Below are positions 27,236 to 36,006 of a stretch of 64,000 bases of DNA, in pieces. Position 1 is the first letter of the stretch. Each line of letters opens with the position of its first letter. Below the pieces are notes generated by a model, which saw only the letters and a list, made by a program, of their open reading frames with translations, did no database searches and had not been told where the DNA came from. Where the stretch lies: NCBI GenBank assembly GCA_031267825.1, contig JAIRYJ010000017.1, positions 1 to 64,000 on the forward strand, given 5' to 3'. This DNA comes from Bifidobacteriaceae bacterium (GTDB lineage Bacteria > Actinomycetota > Actinomycetes > Actinomycetales > WQXJ01). Made by a program: the position numbers and the translations under genes.

Positions 27236-28158
27236 AGTGCCTCCTGCTGGTTGGTAATAGCTGGTTGACCCCATTTCGGGGGAAGGCGTAACAGTCCGCC
27301 CTGGCCTCGGCAGGTCCAGGCCGCGACCTCCATCGCCTTCGGCAACACCCGACTCCACCAGTTCTGATCCGCCAGGCTGTGTCTCAACTCAAGCTCTGAG
27401 ACGATGGCCGCCAGGACGGCATCGCCCGCCCCTAAGGTGTCCGCTACCGGCCGCCGCAACGCCGCCGCCGGGCTGTGCCAGGTGCCACCGTCCGGTAAGT
27501 GGACCACAGCCCCAGCCGGGCCTTGGGTCACCAGCACAGTCCGGCAACGTCGCTTGATCTGTTCGAGTAACCCACCCTGGCCGTCTGACAGGAAATGTAA
27601 GTCCTCCAGACTTAGTTTGACCAGGTCACTGATGGCCGCGGCGGCCAATAGGCCGTCAAGATACAACTGGCGGTCAGCTATCAGGGCTGGGCGAGGATTT
27701 GGGTCAATCAGCCGGAGCCCGCCTGTGGCTCCGGCCGCCTTGATGAACCCGGCGACCGATCTGGGATCCTCGAACGGGAAAGCCGTCAAGGTGACCGCCC
27801 CGGCCCGTTGGATCGCCTGGTGGGCTCGGCTGTCAAAACGGTAGCGGCGGGCGGTCATGGCCTGGTTGAAGGAATAGGCGGGTCCGTCCGGTCTGTCCTG
27901 GCTAACGGCTGTAGCTATTCCGGTTGGTTGTCCGCTCGGCAAACTAATGAACTTGACACCATGCTGGTTTAGGTGGCGTTGGATGACTCTCCCGGCTGGG
28001 TCAAGGCCCTCAAGGTAGATCAACGTGGCCGCACGGCCTAACAGCGTCAAGCCAACCGCCACATTGAGGGCGCCGCCACCTGGCTGTCTGACCAGTCCAG
28101 CCTCTCCCGGCCGGCTAATTTGGTCGATGATGGCGTCACCTACCACTACGGTTTTCAT
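27232..28158 (-). CDS. PfkB-family carbohydrate kinase
   Basis: 308 aa. The N-terminal Gly-rich substrate motif is PGGGALNVAVGLTLLG and the catalytic base is Asp246 in TLGAGDAVLA. Members phosphorylate ribose, fructose, tagatose-6-P and other sugars. In this operon it likely phosphorylates the imported sugar before the hexulose-phosphate enzymes act. It starts 8 bases after the second SIS gene and overlaps hxlA as ATGA. Confidence 0.9.
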   Translation of the reverse strand: MKTVVVGDAIIDQISRPGEAGLVRQPGGGALNVAVGLTLLGRAATLIYLEGLDPAGRVIQRHLNQHGVKFISLPSGQPTGIATAVSQDRPDGPAYSFNQAMTARRYRFDSRAHQAIQRAGAVTLTAFPFEDPRSVAGFIKAAGATGGLRLIDPNPRPALIADRQLYLDGLLAAAAISDLVKLSLEDLHFLSDGQGGLLEQIKRRCRTVLVTQGPAGAVVHLPDGGTWHSPAAALRRPVADTLGAGDAVLAAIVSELELRHSLADQNWWSRVLPKAMEVAAWTCRGQGGLLRLPPKWGQPAITNQQEAL

Positions 28159-28166
28159 CTGTTGCC

Positions 28167-28751
28167 TTACTGCAAGTTGGTGTGACGCTCGGCCAGCAAG
28201 GCCGCGGCGTCGTCAAGTTCTGAAGCGAGATCACCGATCAAGGCGTCGAGCACTATCAGGGCGGCTTGTTCGAACAGGTTGCGCCCGATTTGGTTTGACT
28301 GGCCCACCGGGATGGCCAGCACAGTGTTGGCCGCACGGGCCAGCGGGCTATCTGGCTCGGCCGTCAACGCCAAGACGCGCGCTCCAGCTAAGCCAGCCAG
28401 ATTGGCGAAGCTGACAGTTGTTAGCGTCTGTCCTGAACCAGAAAGAAGTACGATGCCGTCGCCTCGTCTGATCGCTGGACAGGTCGGCTCACCAACAACA
28501 TGGCTTTGACGGCCGATGTGCATCAGACGCATGGCCGCCATGGCGGCGACCAGACCGGACCGGCCTTGGCCAGTAAAGAACCAGGATCGCGATTTGTCCG
28601 CCAAGTCTTGTTTGAAGGTTGTGTAGGACGACTGGTTGATTCGGGTCAGCACTTGGGCTATTTCGGCGGCCACCACCATGTATTGGTCCGCTTGGTGGCG
28701 GATATCGCCCTCTGGTTGATGCTGTCCGTCAAATGGACCGAGCGCTGTCAT
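28167..28751 (-). CDS. hxlB: SIS-domain 6-phospho-3-hexuloisomerase-like protein (second paralog)
   Basis: 194 aa. FFTGQGRSGLVAAMAAMRLMHIG and VLLSGSGQT match authentic PHI closely and the C terminus is ERHTNLQ, where PHI has RHANLE. This is the better candidate for the true isomerase partner of hxlA. It overlaps the ABC ATPase by 4 bases, so import and metabolism are translated together. Confidence 0.88.
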   Translation of the reverse strand: MTALGPFDGQHQPEGDIRHQADQYMVVAAEIAQVLTRINQSSYTTFKQDLADKSRSWFFTGQGRSGLVAAMAAMRLMHIGRQSHVVGEPTCPAIRRGDGIVLLSGSGQTLTTVSFANLAGLAGARVLALTAEPDSPLARAANTVLAIPVGQSNQIGRNLFEQAALIVLDALIGDLASELDDAAALLAERHTNLQ

Positions 28752-29524
28752 GACTGGCCGCCTTGGTCTGAGGTTTGGCTCTGGTTCAGCCCGGTGATGG
28801 CTCTGACCAGCGAGTCGCCTGTGAATGTGGTGGATGGCGCGTCAGCTACGACCCGTCCGAGACGCAAAACCACGATTCTGTCTGTCACCTCCAGCACGTG
28901 CGGCAGGGTATGAGAGATCAGCACCACTGCCAGGCCACGGTGGCGGGCTTGGCGGATGACCGCCAAGACTTCAGCGGACTGGCGGGCTCCCAGATGATTA
29001 GTTGGTTCGTCCAGCAGAATCACCTGGCTGGCCCATGAAACCGCCCGGCCAATGGCGACGGCTTGGCGCTGCCCGCCAGACAGTTCAAAGACGGTTCGGC
29101 CTGATGGTGGTACGGCTATGCCGATGCTTTCTAGTTCAGCTTGGGCCACCGCGTCCATCTGTTTGCTGGCTAGGAAGCCCATCAGCTTGAGGATGCCTGG
29201 TTTGAGTTTTTCCCGGCCGAGGAACAGGTTGGCGCTGACTGACAGATCCGGGGCGAGGCTTGAGTCTTGGTAGAGCGTTTCGACACCGGCTTCGATCGCT
29301 TCGCGTGGGGAATGCCACGTTTGGCGTTTACCTTCAAGGAAGATCTGGCCGCTGTCTGGTGGGTGGGCTCCTGACAGAATCTTCACCAGCGTGCTTTTGC
29401 CCGCGCCGTTGTCTCCCACTAGGCCCACCACTTCACCGCGGTTAACTTGGAAGTTGACGTCTCGCAGGGCAACCACACTGCCGTAGCGTTTTGAGACGGA
29501 CCGCGCCTCATAGAGTGCTGTCAC
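28748..29524 (-). CDS. Sugar ABC transporter ATPase (RbsA-like, single domain)
   Basis: 258 aa. Walker A GDNGAGKST at 37-45, signature LSGGQRQAVAIG, Walker B VILLDEPTNHLG. CUT2 importers for ribose or xylose normally have a double-length ATPase; this one has a single domain, like FrcA, and would work as a homodimer. It overlaps the permease gene by 4 bases. Confidence 0.93.
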   Translation of the reverse strand: MTALYEARSVSKRYGSVVALRDVNFQVNRGEVVGLVGDNGAGKSTLVKILSGAHPPDSGQIFLEGKRQTWHSPREAIEAGVETLYQDSSLAPDLSVSANLFLGREKLKPGILKLMGFLASKQMDAVAQAELESIGIAVPPSGRTVFELSGGQRQAVAIGRAVSWASQVILLDEPTNHLGARQSAEVLAVIRQARHRGLAVVLISHTLPHVLEVTDRIVVLRLGRVVADAPSTTFTGDSLVRAITGLNQSQTSDQGGQS

Positions 29525-30582
29525 AGGTCAACGCTCCTTTTGGGGTTTCCGATCGCTTGGACCGCGACCGCCACGGCGATCAGAGCTCCGGTCACGATCT
29601 GTTGCCAGGCGGGCGCTACACCGATCAATATCAGACCACTGATGACAGCCGTGATAATGAAAGCGCCGAGGATAGTACCGCCAAGCCGTCCTTGGCCTCC
29701 GGCCAGGCTGACCCCACCGATGACGGCCGCCGCTATGGCTTGTAGTTCACCACCTTGACCAGATGAGGGCGAGCCTGAACCTAACCTGAAGTAGACCAGG
29801 ATTCCGGCCAGTCCGGCTAGCACACCACTGAGCAGATACACCTTTACCAAGTGTTGTTTCACCCCAATGCCAGCTACCCGGGCAGCGAATCTATTGGAGC
29901 CAATGGCGTAGGTGTAACGACCGAATCTGGTTTTCGCCAGGAAAAGCCAGGCGATCGCGGTCACACCTAGGACAACCAGCACCGGAGCTGTAAAGACTCC
30001 TAGGTAGGTTTTTGATCCGATCAAAATGACGGCCCGTGGACCGCCAGCGATCTGGACGCCGTTAGTCACCACCAAGGTGGTGCCGTAGGCGGCACCCATG
30101 GTGGCGAGTGTGGCGATGAAAGGCGCCAGTTTGACCCGGCTGACGAGCAGTCCGTTGACTAGACCGACCAGTAGACCTGTCACGATTCCCGCCATCACCG
30201 CCAGACCAATTCCGGCACCGGTTGGCAGACCAGCTTGGTTGGCGGCGCGGGCTGTTAGGGCGCAGATGACACCAGCTAAACCCAGTACTGAACCGACTGA
30301 CAGATCGATTCCGCCGCTGATGATGACGAATGTCTGGCCGACCGCCGTTAGCAGGACAGGGCTAAAGTCTTGCATGATGTTGGCGGCTGCCGCGGTTGAC
30401 AAGAATCGTGGATTGAGCTGGGCGAACAGGAATGTCATCGCTACTAGTACCAGCAGCAGAATCAGTTCTTGACGGTGGTGGCGCAGGCGGTGTAGCGGCT
30501 TAGCCCAGCCTGGGCCGGCCGGGGTTGGGTCATCCCCGGTCGGCCCGGCACGGCCCTGTTTGACTGCCGAGAGGGTTGTCAT
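29521..30582 (-). CDS. Sugar ABC transporter permease (RbsC family)
   Basis: 353-aa CUT2 permease with about 8-10 hydrophobic segments after a ~30-residue cytoplasmic leader. FVIISGGIDLSVGSVLGLAG and GGVSLAGGQGRLGGTILGA are hallmark sequences of the RbsC/XylH family. It lies between the binding protein and the ATPase. Confidence 0.94.
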   Translation of the reverse strand: MTTLSAVKQGRAGPTGDDPTPAGPGWAKPLHRLRHHRQELILLLVLVAMTFLFAQLNPRFLSTAAAANIMQDFSPVLLTAVGQTFVIISGGIDLSVGSVLGLAGVICALTARAANQAGLPTGAGIGLAVMAGIVTGLLVGLVNGLLVSRVKLAPFIATLATMGAAYGTTLVVTNGVQIAGGPRAVILIGSKTYLGVFTAPVLVVLGVTAIAWLFLAKTRFGRYTYAIGSNRFAARVAGIGVKQHLVKVYLLSGVLAGLAGILVYFRLGSGSPSSGQGGELQAIAAAVIGGVSLAGGQGRLGGTILGAFIITAVISGLILIGVAPAWQQIVTGALIAVAVAVQAIGNPKRSVDL

Positions 30583-30637
30583 GGCTTGTTTGTCTCCTTG
30601 CCGACCTGGTCCGTTTGCGAACCCGGCCTCTGGCTGA

Positions 30638-31633
30638 CTACTCGGCGTATTGATACTTTCTGGTATCAGCCAAGTTGGCTTTAGTCATCACGATGTTCGG
30701 AATGACAACAGTCCGCTCGATCTTGTCTTTGCCTTCACCGGTGACAGCCGCCTTGGCGTCTTGTAAGGCGAGACGGGCTTCTTGGCTGGGATCTTGGGCG
30801 ATCAGTGCTGTGAACACACCGTTGTCAAGGTCCGCCACCTGGTTGGCGTAGGCGTCGTAGCCAATCAAGGCGATTTGCCCGGGATTACTTGCGCCTTGCA
30901 GGGCCGCCACAGCGCCAGTGCCGGAAGTGCCGTTGATGGCGAAGATGCCTTTCAGATCTGGATAGTTCAGCATCGCCGTGTTGACCGCTGAGGTCGCCTT
31001 GGCTGGCTGGCTGAGGGCGTATTCGGTTCCAACTACTTTGATGCCGGGATAGTTGGCCGCCAGTTCTTCTTCGAAGCCTTGAGCCCGCATTGAGTCTGTC
31101 GTGGCGGTTGGTGAGCCTGAAATGATGAATACTTCACCTTCGTCACCGATTTGCTCAGCTAGTGTCTTGGCGGCCAGGGCGCCGCCTTGGATGTTGTCGC
31201 CTGTGATGTGGGCGGTCAGACCTGATTGGTCGGTCACTGTTGTATCAACTGTGATAACTGGGACGCCCTGGGCTATGGCTTTGTCGACACTGACTTGCAA
31301 CGAATCCGGGTCGGTTGGCACCAGAATCAGGGCGTCAACTTGGTCAGCCAGAACGGCGTCAACGAAGGGCACTTGGCTCTCGGGCGAATATTCGGTCGGA
31401 CTGCCTGTCCAAATGAGATCGATACCAAGTTTGGCGGCTTCTTCTTCAGCTCCCAGCCGCATCGCCCTGAAGAATGGATCAGACGTGATCCCGGCCACGA
31501 AGGCGACCCGAATCAGGCCGTTACTATTACTAGACGAACTGGTAGAAGAAGGTTTTTCAGACCCGCCGCAACTTGCTAGGGTCAGGCTGAAGGCGATCGC
31601 GGCGACGGCCGCTAGAGTTGACTTGAACTTCAT
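30638..31633 (-). CDS. Sugar-binding lipoprotein (RbsB-like)
   Basis: About 331 aa from ATG 31633, behind GGGGAG. Lipobox LASC makes Cys22 the anchored residue. The Peripla_BP_4 fold is clear (VAFVAGITSDPFFRAMRLGAE is its opening). It is the first gene of the operon and faces the LacI regulator divergently. Substrate is probably a monosaccharide or a small polyol. Confidence 0.94.
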   Translation of the reverse strand: MKFKSTLAAVAAIAFSLTLASCGGSEKPSSTSSSSNSNGLIRVAFVAGITSDPFFRAMRLGAEEEAAKLGIDLIWTGSPTEYSPESQVPFVDAVLADQVDALILVPTDPDSLQVSVDKAIAQGVPVITVDTTVTDQSGLTAHITGDNIQGGALAAKTLAEQIGDEGEVFIISGSPTATTDSMRAQGFEEELAANYPGIKVVGTEYALSQPAKATSAVNTAMLNYPDLKGIFAINGTSGTGAVAALQGASNPGQIALIGYDAYANQVADLDNGVFTALIAQDPSQEARLALQDAKAAVTGEGKDKIERTVVIPNIVMTKANLADTRKYQYAE

Positions 31634-31668
31634 AGTTCTCCCCTGTGTGAGATGTCGCGCGTGGTAGT

Positions 31669-31726
31669 GTGAGAACGATCTCACCGCGGTAGCTAAAACG
31701 GTACGATGTTCGCCAGGCCATGTCAA
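31669..31726 (-). promoter_or_regulatory. Promoter and LacI-type operator of the hexulose-phosphate operon
   Basis: On the minus strand TTGACA (31721-31726) and TACCGT (31698-31703) are separated by exactly 17 bases. The palindrome GTGAGAACGATCTCAC (31669-31684) lies at about +5 to +20, with the central CG usual for LacI-family sites. A repressor there, most likely the divergent LacI at 31833, would block transcription. Confidence 0.7.
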
Positions 31727-31832
31727 GGCGTCAGATGACGCCTGGTGGCAGATGGCCGGTCAAAGTCCCGGTTATCCGGGAAAACAGGTAGGCGGCGCGT
31801 TAGTGGCGCGACCGCCTCAAGGTAGGAGGCAG

Positions 31833-32915
31833 ATGACTGATCAAGTTCCCCGATCATCCGGGCAGGCGGGCGCTCCCCGCATCACAGATGTCGCCGCCTT
31901 GGCAGGAGTTTCACGCGCCACTGCCGCCCGGGCTCTCGGCGGTTACGGCAGCGTTAGCTTCGACACCTCGCGGCGTGTCCAGGAGGCGGCGGTTCAACTC
32001 GGCTACCGCTCCAATGAGATCGCCCGGGCGATGCGCCTTGGTCACACCTCCACTATCGGCCTGGTAATCGCTGACATCAGCGGCTCGTTCTTCTACCAGG
32101 CAACACTCGCTATCATCCGGACCGCTGCCCGGCTCGGGTTCCAGACCCTTGTACTTAACACTGATGAGGATTTCGGCGCCGAGCGCCGGGCTGTCCGCGA
32201 ACTGCTTGACAAGCGAGTCGACGGGCTGATCATTGTCACCTCCGCCCGGACTGGTCACGACTACCTGACTAATCCACCTCCCGTGCCAGTCGTCTTCCTT
32301 GACCGCCGGGCCGATGACGTCGATGCCTGTGTTGTCTCGACTGATGATGAGTCCGCCGCCCGTGAATGTGTCAGCCTCTTTACCCGGCACGGCCACTCAC
32401 GCGTCGGGTTACTTTGCAACTCATCAACCGTCGACGGCAAACGTCTGCCGTACACCTCCCCGTTGGCCATCTCAACCATGGTTGGCCGGGTGACCGGATG
32501 GATGTCCGGCATGAAGCAAGCCGGCCTGCCCGTTCGGTCCGATTGGTTGGTTTTCGCCGAAGATGACCACGAGTCGGCCAAAGCCAGCGCCATCCGGCTG
32601 CTGTCTCAACGTGACAGGCCTAGCGCCCTGCTGGCCATCAACTCAGAACTGGCCCTGGCCGCGATTGACGCTTGTCATACATTGAAACTAGAAATCGGCT
32701 CTGACATCTCTCTCATCGGATTTGATGACACGGCCTGGGCGCCACTGATCAGCCCGGCTTTGACCGTCGTGTCGCGGCCGGTTTACCGGCTCGGGGCGCT
32801 GGCCCTGGAGAACCTGGTGCTGCAAATCTCCGGCAGTCAATTCCGACCGGAATCCGTTGTCCTGTCGGCCAGTCTGATCGAACGTGCCTCAGTGGACGCA
32901 CCACGCGGTGGTTGA
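31833..32915 (+). CDS. LacI-family transcriptional regulator
   Basis: About 360 aa from ATG 31833, preceded by AGGAGG. Helix-turn-helix ITDVAALAGVSRATAARALGG; effector domain ends with SDISLIGFDDTAWAPLISP. Divergent from the RbsB-like operon, with the matching palindrome in between, so it very likely represses that operon until the sugar or its phosphate binds. Confidence 0.94.
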   Translation: MTDQVPRSSGQAGAPRITDVAALAGVSRATAARALGGYGSVSFDTSRRVQEAAVQLGYRSNEIARAMRLGHTSTIGLVIADISGSFFYQATLAIIRTAARLGFQTLVLNTDEDFGAERRAVRELLDKRVDGLIIVTSARTGHDYLTNPPPVPVVFLDRRADDVDACVVSTDDESAARECVSLFTRHGHSRVGLLCNSSTVDGKRLPYTSPLAISTMVGRVTGWMSGMKQAGLPVRSDWLVFAEDDHESAKASAIRLLSQRDRPSALLAINSELALAAIDACHTLKLEIGSDISLIGFDDTAWAPLISPALTVVSRPVYRLGALALENLVLQISGSQFRPESVVLSASLIERASVDAPRGG

Positions 32916-32927
32916 ACCATTCCACTC

Positions 32928-32956
32928 GTCCCAGTCGGCCGACGGCTGACTGGGAC
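32928..32956. terminator. Bidirectional hairpin terminator
   Basis: A 13-bp stem (GTCCCAGTCGGCC with GGCTGACTGGGAC, one G-U pair) closes on a GAC triloop, placed between two convergent genes. No T tract on either side. Confidence 0.6.
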
Positions 32957-32975
32957 GCCGCGTCTGAGGCACGTA

Positions 32976-34025
32976 CTAGGCGGGCGGCGGCGGTTCAGTG
33001 TTGGCGCTCGGGATTGGCTCAACTGGCGGTTCAGACGGTGGGCTGGTGACTGGGTCTGGTTCTGGCTCGGACGAAGGTTCGTCACTTGGGCTTGGACTTG
33101 GACTCGGGCTCGGCTCCAAGCTTGGATCAAGGCTCGGTTCCAGCGTTGGCTCGAGGCTCGGCTCCAGGCTGGGCGGCAAGCTTGGCGGCGGTGTGGCCGG
33201 CGGCGTTGGATCAGATGGCGGCTCGGTTGGCTGGTTGATGAAGGTTGTCTTCCGTCCCGAATCCTGGCCAGTCAGCTCGTCTGACAGCGGCTTGCCCATG
33301 AGCAGTTCCAGGCCCGTCACAACGGCCATGATGAGCAGGAAGACAGCCAAGCCGAGGGCCACCATGGTCCGGACAGTGCCATGCCGGGCGAGCATCTGAG
33401 CGAACCACGCCGGGTCAGCCGCGTCAACCGTCACCTCGACCGGCTTGGCGACGGGTAAACCAATTTGGACGATGCCGTCCGCCTGGTCCGCCTCCTTAAC
33501 GGCGGTTTGTTCACTCGCTAAGCCCGTTCCGTCCTGTTCGGCTTGGCCCGCTCCTAGCGGGCCCGCTTCGCCCGGCGCGGTCGCCACGGCCGTGCCTGAT
33601 TGCTTATCCGCCGCGGAATCCGCGGTCGGCTGTCCGAGCCTGACCTGAGAGGAAACCGAACTGGCGGCATCGTCCGGACCGGCCGTCACCGCTGGAACTG
33701 GCTCGACGGCATCGTCCGAACCGGCCGCCTCTGACCCGGTGGCGGACCGCTCGGCCGGGTCTTCTTCGCCGGATGTCGCGGCCGGTCCCATAACTCGCGA
33801 GGCGGCTTGTTGCGCCAAAGTCCTGACCGCCTTGTGGGTGCGGGACAACGACCGGCTGTAAACATAGTTGCCAACAACGGTGATGACCGAGGCGAGCGCC
33901 GCGCCCAGGATGGTCCCAGCCACCCCCAGGTAAGACAACGCGAGCGTGGCTGTTGCCGCCGCCAGGGCACTGGCCAGCACTTGGACAAAGGAGATGGTTC
34001 CTCCTGGTCTGTTGTCGGCCGCCAC
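32976..34025 (-). CDS. Membrane protein with disordered acidic linker and Pro-rich tail
   Basis: 349 aa, GTG start. Two N-terminal membrane helices (~11-53, FVQVLASALAAATATLALSY and ILGAALASVITVVGNYVY) resemble a small conserved actinobacterial membrane family. A Ser/Asp/Glu/Ala-rich stretch follows, then a third helix (~212-234, LGLAVFLLIMAVVTGLELLM), and a tail of repeated SLEP/SPSP/PEP units. Two 23-base repeats that begin with the recurring decamer (33663 and 33705) sit in the acidic linker. Function unknown. Confidence 0.75.
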   Translation of the reverse strand: MAADNRPGGTISFVQVLASALAAATATLALSYLGVAGTILGAALASVITVVGNYVYSRSLSRTHKAVRTLAQQAASRVMGPAATSGEEDPAERSATGSEAAGSDDAVEPVPAVTAGPDDAASSVSSQVRLGQPTADSAADKQSGTAVATAPGEAGPLGAGQAEQDGTGLASEQTAVKEADQADGIVQIGLPVAKPVEVTVDAADPAWFAQMLARHGTVRTMVALGLAVFLLIMAVVTGLELLMGKPLSDELTGQDSGRKTTFINQPTEPPSDPTPPATPPPSLPPSLEPSLEPTLEPSLDPSLEPSPSPSPSPSDEPSSEPEPDPVTSPPSEPPVEPIPSANTEPPPPA

Positions 34026-34070
34026 ATTGCCACGTTACCGCAGCTTGGCGGTCTGGTGCATGATTGACGG

Positions 34071-34940
34071 ATGCTCTACTCGCCACCGTCCGGGTCGGCA
34101 CCGGCCAGGCCGACCACGCCCGGCCAGGCCATGCCCAGCCGGAGTTGGTACGGGCCGGTCGTGGGCCTGTTCACCGCTCTGCTGGTGATCTCGAATGTTT
34201 CGGCCGTCAAACTGATTGGTCTGGGCCAGATTGATCTGTTTGGCCTGAAGCTGGCGTTGACGATCGACGGTGGCGCTTTCCTTTTCCCGCTGACCTACAT
34301 CCTGGGGGACCTGCTGGCTGAGGTCTTCGGTTTCAAGGCGGCACGGCGAGCCATCGCATTGGGATTCATTTGTTCAGCCGTGGCGGCCGGGTCTTTCTGG
34401 CTGGTCCAGGTCTTACCGTCAGCCGCTAACTGGCACGGCCAGGTGGCCTATGAGATGACCTTGGGTTTTGTGCCACGGATTGTTCTGGCTTCACTGGCGG
34501 CCTACCTGGCTGGGCAGTTGATCAACGCGTCCGTTTTGACTGGAGCGAAGCGGCGCTGGCCGGGCGGGCCACTGTGGACTCGGCTGCTGGGCTCAACAGT
34601 CGTCGGCGAGTTGGCTGACACGGCCGTCTTTTGCACTGTGGCCTTCCTCGGAGTCATTCAAGGCGCGCAATTTGTTGGCTACATTGTTTTGGGTTACCTC
34701 TACAAGTGTTTAGCGGAGGTCGCGCTCTTGCCAGTGACTTACCGGGCTGTGGCCTGGGTCCGGCGCCACGAGCGGCAGGCTGACGCTATCACTGACGCCG
34801 CCACTGCTTCCGGAGCTGCCATGGCTGCTGGTGCTCGTACCAGACCTGCCGCCACCACCGCCACCAACGGCGACCCGCCTAAACCGGACGCTTCAAGACC
34901 CCAGGATCCGTTGGATCAATCAGACCAACAATCCGGTTGA
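34071..34940 (+). CDS. Queuosine precursor transporter (YhhQ/VUT family)
   Basis: 289 aa, integral membrane protein. [13 protein letters not shown] and [29 protein letters not shown] are the family hallmarks; six hydrophobic segments end at ~235. It imports 7-deazaguanine precursors (preQ0/preQ1) for tRNA queuosine. ATG 34071 lacks a good ribosome binding site and ATG 34131 may be the true start. The last ~45 residues are disordered and the gene overlaps the convergent parB by 62 bases. Confidence 0.88.
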   Translation: MLYSPPSGSAPARPTTPGQAMPSRSWYGPVVGLFTALLVISNVSAVKLIGLGQIDLFGLKLALTIDGGAFLFPLTYILGDLLAEVFGFKAARRAIALGFICSAVAAGSFWLVQVLPSAANWHGQVAYEMTLGFVPRIVLASLAAYLAGQLINASVLTGAKRRWPGGPLWTRLLGSTVVGELADTAVFCTVAFLGVIQGAQFVGYIVLGYLYKCLAEVALLPVTYRAVAWVRRHERQADAITDAATASGAAMAAGARTRPAATTATNGDPPKPDASRPQDPLDQSDQQSG

Positions 34941-36006
34941 GGTCAGCCAAAGAAGCGAACTCGATTGCGATCCGGCCTTTGGCTTTACCCAGTGTGACGG
35001 TCACCTTGGTGTCAAGCTTGTCCGCCAGCCGGTCCTGTAACGCGTCCAAGGCGTCGCGGCGGCCTCCTGGGCGCACAACGGCACGTTTAGGCTGTTCGGC
35101 TGGCGGTACCTCACCAAGCGCGACCAGTTCTTCGGCTGTCCGGACGGACAGGCCCTCGGCGATGATCCGCTGGGCAAGCCGCTCCATCGCCGCTGGGTCT
35201 TCCAGTCCGAGCAACGCCCGGGCGTGGCCAGCCGATAACACTCCAGCCGCGACACGGCGCTGAACCAACGGAGGTAAGCGCAACAGGCGAAGCGTATTTG
35301 AGATCTGCGGCCGGGACCGGGCGATGCGAGCGGACAGTTCCTCTTGGGTGCAGCCGAAGTCGTCGAGTAACTGGCGGTAGGCGGCGGCCTCCTCGAGCGG
35401 GTTGAGTTGTGTACGGTGCAGGTTTTCCAGCAGAGCGTCACGCAACATGTCAGATTCATCGGTCTGTCGAACGATCGCCGGAATCTCGGTCAGCCCGGCC
35501 AGCCGGCTCGCCCGCCAGCGGCGTTCCCCCATCACTAGTTCGTAGCCGCCGTCCGGCCCGGCGGCGGCCCGGCGCACCACAACGGGTTGCAGCAGGCCGA
35601 CTTCTTTGATTGAGTCAGCCAGTTCTTGCAGGCTGTCTTCGTCAAAGGCGGCCCGCGGCTGCCTCGGGTTAGGGACGATGCCGTCTAGCGGTACCAGCGC
35701 GAATTCGGCTCCCGGCACAACAACAAGGTCCGTGCCAGAATCCGCCTCAACTAGTGATTGACTGTTTCTGGCTGACTGCCCACCGCTCGCCGTGGCGGTC
35801 CCATTTGGGCCGGTCCTATCTGAGCTGGTTCCATCTGGACCGGTCGAATCAGCCGCCTCGCCAGTCCTGGCGAACAGCAAATCGACTGGCCGCCTGGCGG
35901 TGCCAGTCCCACCTGGCGCCCGGCGGTCCTGGCCGCCGACGGCCGGGTTGACAGGAGGTATGAGGGCCCCGAGCCCCTTGCCTAAACCTGTTCTGCGTTC
36001 AGCCAT
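34879..36006 (-). CDS. parB: Chromosome partitioning protein ParB
   Basis: 375 aa. The ParB/Spo0J N-terminal CTPase domain begins with [13 protein letters not shown] and contains GERRWRAS; the helix-turn-helix follows ([18 protein letters not shown]) and the C-terminal dimerisation domain ends the protein. A disordered N-terminal region of about 100 residues precedes the core. It loads on the parS sites at 36939 and 37232 and works with ParA to segregate origins. Its start overlaps the parA stop as TAATG. Confidence 0.96.
   Translation of the reverse strand: MAERRTGLGKGLGALIPPVNPAVGGQDRRAPGGTGTARRPVDLLFARTGEAADSTGPDGTSSDRTGPNGTATASGGQSARNSQSLVEADSGTDLVVVPGAEFALVPLDGIVPNPRQPRAAFDEDSLQELADSIKEVGLLQPVVVRRAAAGPDGGYELVMGERRWRASRLAGLTEIPAIVRQTDESDMLRDALLENLHRTQLNPLEEAAAYRQLLDDFGCTQEELSARIARSRPQISNTLRLLRLPPLVQRRVAAGVLSAGHARALLGLEDPAAMERLAQRIIAEGLSVRTAEELVALGEVPPAEQPKRAVVRPGGRRDALDALQDRLADKLDTKVTVTLGKAKGRIAIEFASLADLNRIVGLIDPTDPGVLKRPV

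Noticed and set aside
27415-27424. Decamer copy in the PfkB gene as evidence of insertion
   Set aside because: It encodes part of the conserved catalytic GAGDAV motif, so ordinary codon choice explains it; similarly 25666, 28451, 35676 and 60290.
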